A stretch of 48,050 nucleotides of DNA from Halalkalibacter okhensis (GCF_000787375.1 NZ_JRJU01000029.1:1-48050); one strand, 5' to 3'; positions 36,413 to 46,306 are shown, counted from the stretch's first letter. A program made the numbers and translations. Notes: generated from the sequence alone by a model not told the origin.

Positions 36413-36589
36413 TTATTTGAATCCTTTAAATCGTTTTTGAGCGGCAAGAGGAGAAAGGGTCAAGACAAGACCCGCAAATAGCGCTGGTGCAGCAATCCAT
36501 AGTGGAAAAACTCTCATTAATGATAAAAGGAAAAGGTAATAGCAAATGATAGTAACAATAATGCCGATAATAATTTTTACCCGATTCAA
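36413..36589 (-). CDS. Small two-helix membrane protein
   Basis: 58 residues from a TTG at 36589 that lies 7 bases after AGGAGG: NRVKIIIGIIVTIICYYLFL, then LMRVFPLWIAAPALFAGLVLTL and the basic end AAQKRFKGFK. Two transmembrane segments, with both ends probably cytoplasmic. It is convergent with pepF, whose terminator abuts its stop. Function unknown. Confidence 0.72.
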   Translation of the reverse strand: MNRVKIIIGIIVTIICYYLFLLSLMRVFPLWIAAPALFAGLVLTLSPLAAQKRFKGFK

Positions 36590-36743
36590 CACAAGCCCTC
36601 CTATCAACAGGTGCTATCATAGTTTATGATGAGTTGATCAAGCTTAGAAGGTGTGTTTTCCTAAAGTCGATTAAAGCGAATAAAATAGGCTGCATCAAAC
36701 AATAACTTTTTCTCGGGCCACCTTAAAGGGCTACAATAAATGG

Positions 36744-37670
36744 TCACCTTTCCCCTAAGTACCGCCAAAACAAGCCATATTTAACAGGAACAGCCTCAAC
36801 CTTTTGTTGAAGTACGAGAGCTTTTAACTGTTTTTCAGCCTCTTCAGCACTCAAGTTAAAAACGACGGAGACCTCAATTGTAGCTACAAACTCATAGCGT
36901 TTTAAAAACTCCTCTAATGTGAGAGCCACTGCCGGCTCGGGTTTAAATCCTAGCATCTCCTCTAGTATTTGTACATAGACTTTATAAGGATAATTTCCTG
37001 TTACCTTTATTCCATCGTCTTCTACATTCGCATTAAAAAAGACAAACGTTGGAACAACGTCAACGCCCATTTCATTCGTTGTTTTTATGTCGTGTTGAAG
37101 TGCCTTCGTTGCTGCTTTGGATTCTAGGTCGTGTTTGAATTCAGCTATGTCTAAACAAGCATTATGGGCACATTCTATGAGGACTTGCTCTTTAGTAATA
37201 TTTTGCTTATTAAGAAAAAGGGCTTCTCTCATTTTTCGTAAAAAACGTGTACCTGCTTGTTGCCCTTGTAATTCTGCCGCTTTTATTGCTAACGAGGCGA
37301 GATATGGGGAGTGCCACTCACTTTCTAACCATACATCTCCGTCGCAAGACATCCCTGTTTTTGTTGCGATATCTTCCCAAATCGACGCAATTTCTTGCTT
37401 TTTTGAGATGAGTCCTTTGCTTGTATTTTTGCATGCATTCCATGCTTGGAGCCTGCCTGCTACAAGGGTTCTTATTCGAAAATAGTTTCCATATTCAACT
37501 TGAAGTCTTTTTAAAATTGGTTCAAAGGCCCAACAGTCAGCACATAAAGGATCGATAAATGTATATAGTTCGATCGGTTTATGGCGTTTTTCCGAAAACG
37601 ATTGTTCAGGATCTAGACCACAAACGCCAAGTTGATGATCGCAAGTTGAATGAGTATCTTTTTGGTTCAA
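36744..37670 (-). CDS. spxH: ClpXP adaptor SpxH (YjbH)
   Basis: 308-residue DsbA-like protein that binds Spx and promotes its degradation by ClpXP; disulfide or zinc-release stress inactivates it. The thioredoxin-like motif is in YTFIDPLCADCWAFEP (Cys44, Cys47 region). The N-terminus carries Cys/His (CDHQLGVCG), the place of the zinc-binding segment in B. subtilis. VDVVPTFVFFNA supplies the cis-Pro. The start is a TTG about 7 bases after AAAGGAGA. The globin gene lies 15 bases upstream on the same strand, forming the conserved yjbI-yjbH pair. Confidence 0.94.
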   Translation of the reverse strand: MNQKDTHSTCDHQLGVCGLDPEQSFSEKRHKPIELYTFIDPLCADCWAFEPILKRLQVEYGNYFRIRTLVAGRLQAWNACKNTSKGLISKKQEIASIWEDIATKTGMSCDGDVWLESEWHSPYLASLAIKAAELQGQQAGTRFLRKMREALFLNKQNITKEQVLIECAHNACLDIAEFKHDLESKAATKALQHDIKTTNEMGVDVVPTFVFFNANVEDDGIKVTGNYPYKVYVQILEEMLGFKPEPAVALTLEEFLKRYEFVATIEVSVVFNLSAEEAEKQLKALVLQQKVEAVPVKYGLFWRYLGER

Positions 37671-37685
37671 TGGTCATTCTCCTTT

Positions 37686-38069
37686 CTATAATGGTTGATT
37701 TACCATATGATGGGCGGTCATTGATAAACGTTCTAGCATATATTCACGAATGACTCCTTCTATTCCAACATCATCCATTGCACGTTCCATACAGTTAAGC
37801 CATGCTTCTGCTTGTATCGAAGTGATAACAAAAGGCATATGGCGAGCTCGTAACATTGGATGACCATGTTCTTCTGAATAGAGAGAGGGTCCTCCGAGAA
37901 ACTGTGTTAAAAATTGCTTTTGCTTACGAGCTGTTTCTGTTAGGTCATTAGGGAAAAGCGGAGCTAGATCAGGGTGCTGTGAAACTTTACGATAAAATGT
38001 ATCCACGAGCTTTGATAAAACGTCTTCCCCACCTAAAGCATCAAAAGGTGTTTGACTTGAATTGGTCAT
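37686..38069 (-). CDS. yjbI: Group II truncated hemoglobin (YjbI)
   Basis: 127-residue truncated globin. It opens TPFDALGGEDVLSKLVDTFYRKV (the typical helix-B start, with Tyr in FYRKV), and RARHMPFVITSIQAEAWLNCM contains the proximal haem His and the conserved Trp of group II. Such globins bind oxygen or react with peroxide or NO; YjbI helps protect surface proteins and Spx/SpxH pathways in related bacteria. The ATG follows AGAGGAGTT. First gene of the yjbI-spxH unit. Confidence 0.94.
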   Translation of the reverse strand: MTNSSQTPFDALGGEDVLSKLVDTFYRKVSQHPDLAPLFPNDLTETARKQKQFLTQFLGGPSLYSEEHGHPMLRARHMPFVITSIQAEAWLNCMERAMDDVGIEGVIREYMLERLSMTAHHMVNQPL

Positions 38070-38214
38070 ATTTATAACTCCTCTGTTGTATAGCAGTAAC
38101 TATGATATTGTTCTATGCTCATATTGTAGCAATATGAGCAGGGTACGGCAAATTTGATGAATTACATAATAACCACATAATGATGGTGAAGTGTGGAGAA
38201 GGGAAGAGTTGTAG

Positions 38215-38264
38215 TCAAAAAAAACTGATATAGAGAAGATAAATTCTCAAATATCAGTTTTAGT
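38215..38264 (-). terminator. Terminator of cwlQ
   Basis: AAAACTGATAT and ATATCAGTTTT pair perfectly; on the - strand a run of about eight U follows the stem, 30 bases after the cwlQ stop. Confidence 0.88.
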
Positions 38265-38294
38265 ATATGTTGGTATCGGGGAAAAAATCAAAAG

Positions 38295-38933
38295 CTACGC
38301 ATTTAAATACGTATTAAAAACACGAGGGACATAAGCTTGTGTCTCTTTAAATGGTGGAATACCTCCATATCGATCAACATTTCCTGGACCTGCATTGTAT
38401 GCAGCTAACGCAAGCCTAGTATCTCCATTGTACCGATCTAACATCTGTCGCAAATATTTTGCTCCGCCATTAATGTTTTGTTCAGGATCAAAACTATTTT
38501 CAACTTGAAGCATACGAGCTGTAGCAGGCATAAGTTGCATTAATCCTCTAGCGCCAGCATGACTAATTGCGTTTGGATCAAAATTAGATTCATGTTTAAT
38601 GACAGAATGAAGCAATTTAGGGTCTATATTGTACTTTTGGGCTGCAGCCTCTATAAGTGGTTGAAACTTAGATTCTTTATTGGATAGAGAGTTAGTCCAG
38701 TTTGGATCCACGGATGTAGCCAGTTCATTTGTATGTACTGGTTCAAAATTAGATAGTGGATGAAGAAAAAGATCTCTTTGTTTCGTTTGAGGAGAATCGA
38801 TTTCCAATCTAGTCATTTGTTCATTTAAAAATTGTGAGAACATCGATTGCATCATCGATGATTGCTGACTTGATTTGTTTAACTTTTGTAAAGCTTGAAG
38901 CTGGTTAACATGTTGAAGGAAGGACAGATCCAT
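38295..38933 (-). CDS. cwlQ: Lytic transglycosylase/muramidase CwlQ (YjbJ)
   Basis: 212 residues. The C-terminal SLT domain (about 93-212) shows [18 protein letters not shown] with the catalytic Glu, [21 protein letters not shown] and [12 protein letters not shown], so it cleaves glycan strands of peptidoglycan. The N-terminal 90 residues are Gln/Ser-rich with no signal peptide, as in B. subtilis YjbJ, leaving the export route unclear. Position between yjbI and yjbK agrees with that assignment. The ATG start lies after AGGTGTAACG. Confidence 0.92.
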   Translation of the reverse strand: MDLSFLQHVNQLQALQKLNKSSQQSSMMQSMFSQFLNEQMTRLEIDSPQTKQRDLFLHPLSNFEPVHTNELATSVDPNWTNSLSNKESKFQPLIEAAAQKYNIDPKLLHSVIKHESNFDPNAISHAGARGLMQLMPATARMLQVENSFDPEQNINGGAKYLRQMLDRYNGDTRLALAAYNAGPGNVDRYGGIPPFKETQAYVPRVFNTYLNA

Positions 38934-39032
38934 CGTTACACCTCATTCTTTTGTGACACTGAATTAAAATAGATGATTTACACAGTTAATAATAGCAAAT
39001 AAGAAAGATAACAACAATTGGTTGTTTTTGGT

Positions 39033-39620
39033 CTACTTGTTGTCTAAGGCTAATTTACGAGTGAAGAACCGGCGCACCTTATTGTCTGTTTCTGTATATG
39101 GGAGGTTATAGCTCTCTAATAGCTTTGTAAGTGTTGATTCAGCATGCGAAAGTGAGGTACCTTCAAACTCTATCTCAAAATCAGTCTGACCTAAATAGCT
39201 ACTCTTATCTAAACATAAAGTTCCATTTCTATATGATATTTCAATTCTACTTGTAGTGAGAGTTCCTACATAAGTGAGTCTCTCAATTGGAATTTTTAAT
39301 GAAGTAAGTTGACTAACGACCTGGCCTGCAGGGAGTAGCCCTTCCTCTTTTGCTGTGATCCACTCACCTTCCTTTAACGTTTGGTGAGTCTCGAGCTTTC
39401 CAACAGTATGAGGTTGCTTTAGTGTTAACGTGAAAGTTTGATCCTTTTCACGGATTCGAAGACCGGAATGCGCAGATTTTAGAGAAAAGTCCGGAGTTTC
39501 AAAATAATGATTATGCTGGGTAACTGCATTTGCTCCGAGTAATTCTAACCCATTTATTAAGGTGTGATACCCTTCTTCAGTAAGCATTGATTTTACTTCA
39601 ATTTCTATTTCTTGTGACAT
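39033..39620 (-). CDS. yjbK: CYTH domain protein YjbK
   Basis: 195-residue CYTH (triphosphate tunnel) protein. The signature EIEVKSML sits at residues 5-12, with later beta-strand charged pairs RIREKDQTFTLTLKQP and EIEFEGTS lining the tunnel. These enzymes hydrolyse or bind triphosphorylated substrates such as thiamine triphosphate or inorganic triphosphate; the substrate is unknown. B. subtilis yjbK lies in the same place, next to yjbL and relQ. AAGGTGGG precedes the ATG. It is divergent from the yjbL-relQ group. Confidence 0.93.
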   Translation of the reverse strand: MSQEIEIEVKSMLTEEGYHTLINGLELLGANAVTQHNHYFETPDFSLKSAHSGLRIREKDQTFTLTLKQPHTVGKLETHQTLKEGEWITAKEEGLLPAGQVVSQLTSLKIPIERLTYVGTLTTSRIEISYRNGTLCLDKSSYLGQTDFEIEFEGTSLSHAESTLTKLLESYNLPYTETDNKVRRFFTRKLALDNK

Positions 39621-39831
39621 ATTATACCCACCTTTTTAATGTTCAAATTTCCTATTCATTTCGGTTAATTTTCAATGCTTTTTATTATAGCAGGTAATGT
39701 TCTCTATTGATATGTGACTAGATTCATTCATGCAGTTGCAATGGAAACGTCTCATTGGTACGTATTCACATTAGAACTATGTTAGAATAAGTGTGTATTT
39801 GTTAGATCTGTTGAATAGTTGGAGGGACATA

Positions 39832-40209
39832 ATGAAAAAACTAGAAGTAGAAAAAATAATTGTTGAAAAAGACCAATATACTGCCATAATGCAGGAAGAA
39901 ATAGATAAGGAACTTGCTAAAACATTGCAAGCAGGTGGACGTATGCTTGTCGATTCAGATGGATTAGCGTTTGTATACATATTAGAAGACGAATCTTCCT
40001 TTTATTATGTTGCATTTTCACAGGCGACGTGGCCACAGTTGCATGAAGTATTATCTCAATCAGCTTCACTTACACTACGTCTAAACAACGATATAACAAT
40101 TGAGCTTGTTTCGATAGTTGAAGAGCTTTCCTTCTTAACTGAAAATATTGAAGGCAATAGCAACTATGGTGAAGAGATGGAAAAGGCTGTACAGGAGTTT
40201 TTTAATTAG
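39832..40209 (+). CDS. yjbL: UPF0738 family protein YjbL
   Basis: 125-residue soluble acidic protein, recognised as B. subtilis YjbL type by its length, composition and location between yjbK and relQ. The body includes LQAGGRMLVDSDGLAFVYIL, FYYVAFSQATWPQL and a C-terminal NSNYGEEMEKAVQEFF. No catalytic motif. The ATG at 39832 follows GGAGGGAC; 13 upstream codons lack a ribosome site. Function unknown. Confidence 0.85.
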   Translation: MKKLEVEKIIVEKDQYTAIMQEEIDKELAKTLQAGGRMLVDSDGLAFVYILEDESSFYYVAFSQATWPQLHEVLSQSASLTLRLNNDITIELVSIVEELSFLTENIEGNSNYGEEMEKAVQEFFN

Positions 40210-40253
40210 GAATAAATAGGTAATTTTCTGTGCAAGAGACGGACGGTGATGTA

Positions 40254-40886
40254 ATGAGCAATTGGGAGATTTTTTTGACACCATATAAACAAGCAGTTGA
40301 TGAGTTGAAAATAAAGCTTAAAGGAATACGGGAACAGTATCAACAATCATCCAAGCATACTCCGATTGAATTTGTAACGGCGAGGGTGAAGCCGGTTACG
40401 AGTATTCTAGATAAGGCGAAACGAAAAAATGTTCCTCTTGATCAGTTAGAAGAAGGGATGCAAGACCTTGCAGGCGTTCGAATTGTAACGCAATTTGTAG
40501 AAGATATTGAAACAGTTGTTGAATTAATTAGAACGAGAAGAGACTTTGAGATCGTTGAGGAACGAGACTATATTTTTGACAAAAAGCCAAGTGGATATCG
40601 GTCTTATCATTTGGTCTTACGCTATCCTGTGCAAACCATTGAAGGAGAAAAGAAGGTTTTGGTCGAACTTCAGGTACGAACATTAGCCATGAACTTCTGG
40701 GCAACGATTGAGCACTCTTTAAATTATAAATATAGTGGAGAAATTCCCGAGGACATTAAAATGCGATTGCAACGTGCAGCCGAGGCCGCCTTTAAATTAG
40801 ATGAAGAGATGTCAATCATACGTGATGAAGTGAGAGACGCACAGGAGATTATTACAACCAAGCAAGAGCAAGGCAGAAAGCTGTAG
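40254..40886 (+). CDS. relQ: Small alarmone synthetase RelQ (YjbM)
   Basis: 210-residue single-domain (p)ppGpp synthetase, making alarmones from ATP and GTP/GDP without a hydrolase domain. RelA_SpoT signatures: RVKPVTSILDKAKRK, DLAGVRIVTQFVEDI, KPSGYRSYHLVLRYP and VELQVRTLAMNFWATIEHSLNYKY. Length equals B. subtilis RelQ (SAS1). The ATG at 40254 follows GGACGGTG. It starts 44 bases after yjbL and 19 bases before nadK, forming one operon through rluD. Confidence 0.96.
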   Translation: MSNWEIFLTPYKQAVDELKIKLKGIREQYQQSSKHTPIEFVTARVKPVTSILDKAKRKNVPLDQLEEGMQDLAGVRIVTQFVEDIETVVELIRTRRDFEIVEERDYIFDKKPSGYRSYHLVLRYPVQTIEGEKKVLVELQVRTLAMNFWATIEHSLNYKYSGEIPEDIKMRLQRAAEAAFKLDEEMSIIRDEVRDAQEIITTKQEQGRKL

Positions 40887-40905
40887 AGATTAAGGAGGAA
40901 GATTG

Positions 40906-41700
40906 ATGAAGTTTATGGTCACATCGCGCGGGGATGACGTGTCTAATACTTTGCAGCAAAGAATAAAGAGGTATTTGCTTGATTTTGGTTTATCTTATGA
41001 CGATGAAAAACCAGAAATGGTGATCACTGTAGGTGGGGATGGAACCTTGCTACAAGCCTTTCATGATTATTCCGATCGTCTAGAAGATACGGCTTTTGTT
41101 GGAATACATACAGGGCACCTTGGATTTTATGCAGATTGGGTGCCTGATGAAGTAGAGAAATTAGTCATACATATTGCAAAGACTCCTTACCAAATTGTTG
41201 AATACCCCCTACTTGAAGTAGTTATTCGACAGGAAGGAATGGCTAATTCAGAACGTCATCTCGCACTCAACGAATGTACGATTAAAAGCATAGGTGGTTC
41301 TCTCGTTAGTACCATAGATATAAAAGGAGAACCATTTGAAGTTTTTCGTGGGGATGGACTATGTGTATCAACTCCATCGGGGAGCACAGCTTATAACAAA
41401 GCGTTAGGAGGAGCGATCTTACATCCTTCTCTAGCGTCTATTCAGATTGCCGAGATGGCATCGATAAATAATCGTGTGTACCGTACAGTTGGTTCTCCTC
41501 TTGTATTGCCGCAACACCACACTTGTTTATTAAAGCCATTAAATGATGTTGATATTCAAGTAACCGTTGATCATTATACGCTTGAGCATCGTCGGATTAA
41601 GTCGTTACAATGTCGTGTTGCTGAAGAGAAAGTTCGCTTTGCAAGATTTCGTCCATTTCCATTTTGGAAAAGAGTAAGGGAGTCATTTATTCGTGAATAA
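40906..41700 (+). CDS. nadK: NAD kinase (NadF/PpnK)
   Basis: 264-residue enzyme phosphorylating NAD to NADP. The GGDGT motif is [14 protein letters not shown] near residue 45, then [10 protein letters not shown] (NE/D motif) and [19 protein letters not shown] near 155-175. The ATG follows AAGGAGGA by 7 bases. It ends by overlapping the GTG start of the next gene by 8 bases, a sign of translational coupling. Confidence 0.96.
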   Translation: MKFMVTSRGDDVSNTLQQRIKRYLLDFGLSYDDEKPEMVITVGGDGTLLQAFHDYSDRLEDTAFVGIHTGHLGFYADWVPDEVEKLVIHIAKTPYQIVEYPLLEVVIRQEGMANSERHLALNECTIKSIGGSLVSTIDIKGEPFEVFRGDGLCVSTPSGSTAYNKALGGAILHPSLASIQIAEMASINNRVYRTVGSPLVLPQHHTCLLKPLNDVDIQVTVDHYTLEHRRIKSLQCRVAEEKVRFARFRPFPFWKRVRESFIRE

Positions 41701-42589
41701 ATACGTTGCGACTCTTTCGTGGAGAGTGGATGAAAAGTGGGATAAAGAGCTATTGAGGCTTTTTTTACGTGAGAACTGTCATATCTCTAAACGTGGGCTC
41801 GCCAATATTAAATTTAATGGTGGAGTCATCATGTTAAATGGGAAAGAGGTGACTGTTCGGACCACGCTTAGCACGGACGATAAGGTGACGGTATGTCTCC
41901 CACCTGAAGAAGTAAGCTCAACGTTATTAGCCGAAGAAGGAGATTTAGACATTGTCTTTGAGGATGACCATTTGTTAGTCATCAATAAAGAGGCTGGAAT
42001 GTCAACTATTCCTTCAAGAGAGCATCCTTTGCATTCTTTAGCTAATTTTGTTTTAGGGTATTATCGCCAAAAAGAATTGAAAACTACATTTCACGCTGTA
42101 AATCGATTAGATAGAGATACGTCAGGCCTGTTAATTATTGCCAAACATCGTCTGGCGCATGACCGACTTTCTAAATTACAGCAGGAAGGGCTTGTGAACC
42201 GTTATTATCAGGCAATAGTGACAGGTAAGCCTATTTGCGAAAAAGGGACGATTGATGCTCCAATTGGTCGAGACCCAAACAGCATTATAACTCGCCAAGT
42301 AAGAGCTGACGGCAAACGAGCTGTGACCCATTATTCTGTGATGAGCGTGACGAACCAAGCTAGTTTAATACATATAAAATTAGAAACAGGAAGAACTCAT
42401 CAAATTCGAGTTCATTTCTCTTACGTTGGACACCCTTTATTAGGAGATGAACTATATGGCGGAATGCGTGATAGAATTAAACGTCACGCTCTTCATTGTT
42501 TTAAGATTGAGTTTCAACACCCATTTACAAATGACGTGATACGGGTTACAAGTGAATTACCTGTGGAAATGAGCAAGCTTTTAATGTAA
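41693..42589 (+). CDS. RluD-family RNA pseudouridine synthase (YjbO)
   Basis: 298 residues. An N-terminal S4-like RNA-binding portion (about 20-65) leads to the RluA/RluD catalytic domain: [16 protein letters not shown] with catalytic Asp near 142, then [23 protein letters not shown]. It isomerises uridines in rRNA or tRNA; the site is not predictable. The GTG at 41693 overlaps the nadK end by 8 bases. A hairpin terminator 40 bases downstream closes the yjbL-relQ-nadK-rluD group. Confidence 0.92.
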   Translation: MNKYVATLSWRVDEKWDKELLRLFLRENCHISKRGLANIKFNGGVIMLNGKEVTVRTTLSTDDKVTVCLPPEEVSSTLLAEEGDLDIVFEDDHLLVINKEAGMSTIPSREHPLHSLANFVLGYYRQKELKTTFHAVNRLDRDTSGLLIIAKHRLAHDRLSKLQQEGLVNRYYQAIVTGKPICEKGTIDAPIGRDPNSIITRQVRADGKRAVTHYSVMSVTNQASLIHIKLETGRTHQIRVHFSYVGHPLLGDELYGGMRDRIKRHALHCFKIEFQHPFTNDVIRVTSELPVEMSKLLM

Positions 42590-42629
42590 TGCGAGTACTA
42601 ATTAAAGAGTTCCTTTGTTCTTTTTTTCA

Positions 42630-42670
42630 AGACCACTGAAAAAGGTACGTTTTTCAGTGGTCTCCTTTTT
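42630..42670 (+). terminator. Terminator after rluD, dispersed repeat copy
   Basis: AGACCACTGAAAAA, loop GGTACG, TTTTTCAGTGGTCT: perfect 14-bp stem followed by CCTTTTT. Same core as the palindromic element at 5041-5176 and the hairpin at 47455-47500. Confidence 0.88.
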
Positions 42671-42690
42671 ACCCCTTTGGATTAAACGTC

Positions 42691-43122
42691 TTATTCAGTC
42701 GTGACATAATTGATTGTGTGTTCAGCCACTACATCTCCTTGTGCATTAAGAATTTCTACTGTAATCGCTTCACGTAAATCTTCATCTGTTACATCAGACT
42801 CAAGGGAAAACACTTCAGCAATAAAGAAACTTGAGCCACCGCTTAGTTGAAACGGTTCCGGGTTTCCTTCTGTATCTGTAAAAACGATTTCATTTTGACC
42901 ACCTAGAGCCAATTGTACGTTGGGGTCATCGATGAGAAAACGAGCAGATAAGTCATTTGCTGGTAATTGTCCGTTATTCTCAACCCGTACGTAAATAGAA
43001 ACCATCTCTATTTCATTATCGTGGATGATTCGAGTTTGCTCTTGATCAATCTCAAGAAGAACTTCAGGACCACAAGCAGTGATAATGAGTAATAGAAATA
43101 GGGAAATTATGTATTTATTCAT
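42691..43122 (-). CDS. Putative lipoprotein
   Basis: 143 residues with a lipoprotein signal: YIISLFLLLIITAC, the lipobox ITAC giving Cys near residue 17. The mature part is acidic and beta-rich (VSIYVRVENNGQLPANDLSA, then a C-terminal VVAEHTINYVTT), resembling a small Ig-like or CARDB-type fold. The ATG at 43122 follows TGGAGGATT. It lies 21 bases downstream of prpE and is likely cotranscribed. Function unknown. Confidence 0.8.
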   Translation of the reverse strand: MNKYIISLFLLLIITACGPEVLLEIDQEQTRIIHDNEIEMVSIYVRVENNGQLPANDLSARFLIDDPNVQLALGGQNEIVFTDTEGNPEPFQLSGGSSFFIAEVFSLESDVTDEDLREAITVEILNAQGDVVAEHTINYVTTE

Positions 43123-43143
43123 ATAATCCTCCATGCATTAGAA

Positions 43144-43884
43144 TTAATTATCAAAAGTCCGAAATTTCTCTTCAACTAAAGGTTGTTTGGAGGAGACTTG
43201 GACGATATTCATTTCGGGATATTGTAAGGCAGTTAAGGCCCCTCCAAAAACACAGCCGGTATCAATATTTACTGTGCGATGTAGAAACCGAGGATTTCGT
43301 ACAGGGGTATGTCCATAAACAATCCATTCATCTCCTTGGTGTTTCTGTGCCCAGTCCCGTCGTACAGGGGTACCATCTTTGTTCGTTTCACCAGTTATAT
43401 CACCATAAAGGACAAATGTTTTGACACGCTTGTTTGCTTGTCCGATGAAATCACTACGGATTCCAGCGTGGGCAATAACTAGGTTTTTGTCATCAAGAAC
43501 GTGGTAGAGAGGGGAGTTTTCTATTAAAGACATAAATTGCTGTCTGACTTTTTGATAATCTGGTTTAGACAATTGGGCTAATTCTTCTACGGTTGTTTCT
43601 AACCCGTGAGTAACTTGTACGTTTCTACCTAGAAAATAACGATAGAGCTTATCGCAATGGTTTCCTGGACAATAAAAAGCTTGGTTCGTGTTTATCAGTT
43701 CAGAAACCAATTGTATAACAGCAACAGAATTAGGTCCACGATCGGTTAAGTCTCCTACAAACGCCAATTTCCTCCCTTTTGGATGAATGTATGAACGGCC
43801 TTGCTTTTCATAACCTAATTCAGTAATAAGTAAGATGAGTTCTTCATAACATCCATGTATATCCCCGATGATATCAATTTCCAT
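43144..43884 (-). CDS. prpE: PrpE metallophosphatase
   Basis: 246-residue PPP-type calcineurin-like phosphatase. Motifs: [10 protein letters not shown] (residues 7-16), [25 protein letters not shown] and [10 protein letters not shown]. subtilis PrpE dephosphorylates phosphoproteins and hydrolyses bis(5'-nucleosyl)-tetraphosphate; it reduces spore germination when active. Location after the rluD-like gene agrees with yjbP. ATG follows GGAGGGTCAGG. It is the first gene of a two-gene unit with the lipoprotein. Confidence 0.94.
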   Translation of the reverse strand: MEIDIIGDIHGCYEELILLITELGYEKQGRSYIHPKGRKLAFVGDLTDRGPNSVAVIQLVSELINTNQAFYCPGNHCDKLYRYFLGRNVQVTHGLETTVEELAQLSKPDYQKVRQQFMSLIENSPLYHVLDDKNLVIAHAGIRSDFIGQANKRVKTFVLYGDITGETNKDGTPVRRDWAQKHQGDEWIVYGHTPVRNPRFLHRTVNIDTGCVFGGALTALQYPEMNIVQVSSKQPLVEEKFRTFDN

Positions 43885-44039
43885 TTCCTGACCCTCCTAT
43901 GTTCGTTTACGAATGAAATGACTCGTTCAAATAATAGCTTATCCAGTAAAGAGAAAGCAATGAACAGCTTGAAAAATTCATACTAATCTCAAGAATTTAT
44001 TGAACTTTTAGTTGGAAGGGGTTGCAAAAGTATTTAACG

Positions 44040-44069
44040 TTGACATGTATGCTACCTGTTCTTTAAGAT
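44040..44069 (+). promoter_or_regulatory. Predicted SigA promoter of the antiporter gene
   Basis: A consensus TTGACA (44040-44045), 18-base spacer and TAAGAT (44064-44069), 51 bases upstream of the start codon. Confidence 0.55.
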
Positions 44070-44120
44070 TGAAAAGACTTATTGGTACAGAAGTTTTTTA
44101 TGTAAGGGAGTGAATAATCA

Positions 44121-46184
44121 ATGTTGCCACAACCTGTGACGAATCCTGTTCTCATTTTTGCTATTGCTATGGTCGTGTTTCTCGTGGCCCCATTGATTAT
44201 GGCAAGGTTAAGAATTCCGGGTATTATAGGGTTCATTTTTGCCGGTGTTATTATTGGGCCAAATGGACTTGGGCTCTTGGAACGAGATCCAACCATTGTA
44301 TTACTTGGAACAGTTGGTTTGTTATACATTATATTTATTGCTGGGCTTGAAATTGATTTAGACGGGTTTAAAAAATATCGAAATAGAAGTTTAACCTTTG
44401 GAACGATGTCTTTTACGATTCCTTTTGTCTTCGGTACAATTGGCGCCTATATATTAGGATATAGTATAGCTGGAGCCATTCTATTAGGATCGTTACTCGG
44501 TTCACATACGTTGTTGGCTTATCCGATTGCTAGTAGGCTAGGTATTGCCAAAAATAAGGCGGTTACGACATCCGTTGGTGGAACTATCATGACTGACACG
44601 CTTGCCTTGCTTGTATTAGCGGTCGTGGCGGGTTCAACACAAGGTGAATTGACACCGAATTTTTGGTTTGTTCTGATTGTCTCCTTAATTGTCTATGTTG
44701 CCGGTGTTTTTATTATTGTACCAATTGCGGCAAAGTTCTTCTTTCGAACATTAAGTAGTGAAGGGACACTAGAATTTATTTTTGTTATGACCGTGTTATT
44801 TGTTACGGCTTATTTTGCGACAGTAGCTGGTTTAGAGCCAATTATCGGTGCCTTCTTAGCCGGGTTAGCCTTAAATCGATTCATCTTTGAACAAAGTCCT
44901 TTAATGAATCGAATTAAATTTACTGGAAATGCGATTTTTATTCCTTTCTTTTTGTTATCAGTGGGAATGCTAATGGACTTAAGAATTCTTTTGTCGGATC
45001 CGTCTGCATGGACAAAGGCATTCCTTGTCGTATTTCTTGTTATCATCGGTAAGTTTTTAGCAGCGTGGGCGGCAGGCAAGATATATCAATATTCAAAAGA
45101 AGAAATCAGACTTATTTTCGGACTGACCATTCCACAAGCTGCAGCTACATTAGCTGCAACCCTTGTTGGATTTGATTTAGGATTGTTTGACCAAGCGACT
45201 GTGAATGCCATCATTGTAATGATATTAATAACATGCATGATAGGACCATATAAAGTAGAGAAATTCTCAAGGATTATTGCGATGAAAGAAGAGCAAAAGC
45301 CATATGAGCCTTCTTCGGCTCCTGAAAGGGTTATGGTCCCAATTGCTAATCCTCACACAATGGAGTCGCTCATGGATTTATCATTTATTATTAGGGGGCA
45401 ATCGCCTGAACCGCTCTATACATTATCTGTTGCTCAAGGAGGGAGGGAAGATTCTTCCTCCAGAATTGTGGAAGCAGAAAAGTTACTCGGCCATGCCGTA
45501 ACGTATGCTGCTGGTGCAGAGGTACCGATTCAAATGCTTACTAGGGTGGATACAAACATCACTTCAGGAATGGTTCGAGCCATGGAGGAGTCACGTATTA
45601 CAACGGCTGTGATCGGGTGGAATGGAAAATTATCTACCCCTCAAAAAATATTTGGTGGAGTGTTAGATCAATTGCTTGAGCGTACAACTCAGATGGTGCT
45701 CGTATCAATACTCGGTCACCCTTTAAATACGACTAAGCGAATTGTTATTCTCATTCCTTCTGGATTCGATCATAAATCAGGTTACTATCAATCGGTTCAA
45801 GTAGCAAAGAAGATGGCAAATCAATTAGGCGCAACTATTGCTTGCTTCGTTATTAAAGATAACATTAAAAGCTATGAAAAAAGCTTTAATGAAGTAAAGC
45901 CTGATGTTAAGGTATCGGTGACGAGTCTTGAATCTTGGAATGAATGGCATAACACGTATAAACCACTACTCCGAGCAGATGATGTAGTTGTTGTATTTAG
46001 TGCAAGGAGAGGGACGGTGGCATGGCATCCCCAACTGGAGCGTTTGCCACGTGTACTTGCTCATTCAGGGCCAGAAAGTTTCATTATTGTTTATCCGCGT
46101 GAAATTGAAAATGTTGATACAAGAGGTACAAGAGGTACGGCGTTACCTAAGACATTTTTATCTAATAGTTCATATGAGGAGTAA
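44121..46184 (+). CDS. CPA2-type cation/proton antiporter with C-terminal USP-like domains
   Basis: 687 residues. The N-terminal ~380 residues form a Na+/H+ exchanger-type membrane domain of about 12-13 helices: IPGIIGFIFAGVIIGPNGLG, FIAGLEIDLDGFKKY, GSLLGSHTLLAYP and GAFLAGLALNRFI. From about 400 (ERVMVPIANPHTMESLMDL) to the end are two soluble alpha/beta repeats like universal-stress proteins, with VILIPSGFDHKSGYYQSVQ. B. subtilis YjbQ in this place instead carries a Rossmann TrkA-N region. Ion (Na+ or K+) is unknown. The ATG follows AAGGGAGTG. It ends in an imperfect 18-bp hairpin. Confidence 0.9.
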   Translation: MLPQPVTNPVLIFAIAMVVFLVAPLIMARLRIPGIIGFIFAGVIIGPNGLGLLERDPTIVLLGTVGLLYIIFIAGLEIDLDGFKKYRNRSLTFGTMSFTIPFVFGTIGAYILGYSIAGAILLGSLLGSHTLLAYPIASRLGIAKNKAVTTSVGGTIMTDTLALLVLAVVAGSTQGELTPNFWFVLIVSLIVYVAGVFIIVPIAAKFFFRTLSSEGTLEFIFVMTVLFVTAYFATVAGLEPIIGAFLAGLALNRFIFEQSPLMNRIKFTGNAIFIPFFLLSVGMLMDLRILLSDPSAWTKAFLVVFLVIIGKFLAAWAAGKIYQYSKEEIRLIFGLTIPQAAATLAATLVGFDLGLFDQATVNAIIVMILITCMIGPYKVEKFSRIIAMKEEQKPYEPSSAPERVMVPIANPHTMESLMDLSFIIRGQSPEPLYTLSVAQGGREDSSSRIVEAEKLLGHAVTYAAGAEVPIQMLTRVDTNITSGMVRAMEESRITTAVIGWNGKLSTPQKIFGGVLDQLLERTTQMVLVSILGHPLNTTKRIVILIPSGFDHKSGYYQSVQVAKKMANQLGATIACFVIKDNIKSYEKSFNEVKPDVKVSVTSLESWNEWHNTYKPLLRADDVVVVFSARRGTVAWHPQLERLPRVLAHSGPESFIIVYPREIENVDTRGTRGTALPKTFLSNSSYEE

Positions 46185-46192
46185 GAGTATAA

Positions 46193-46240
46193 AGAGGGTG
46201 CAAAAAGGTCATAAGCGACTTTTTTGCACTCTCTTCTTTT
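46193..46240 (+). terminator. Terminator after the antiporter gene
   Basis: AGAGGGTGCAAAAAGGTC, loop ATAAGC, GACTTTTTTGCACTCTCT pairs in 16 of 18 positions with T-rich tail CTTTT. Similar in sequence to the pepF terminator. Confidence 0.85.
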
Positions 46241-46306
46241 TATATATAAAGGAATGTCCTACTCTGAATTGGGCGACACTGAAGATAAAAACAGGAGTGA
46301 TTGCTA

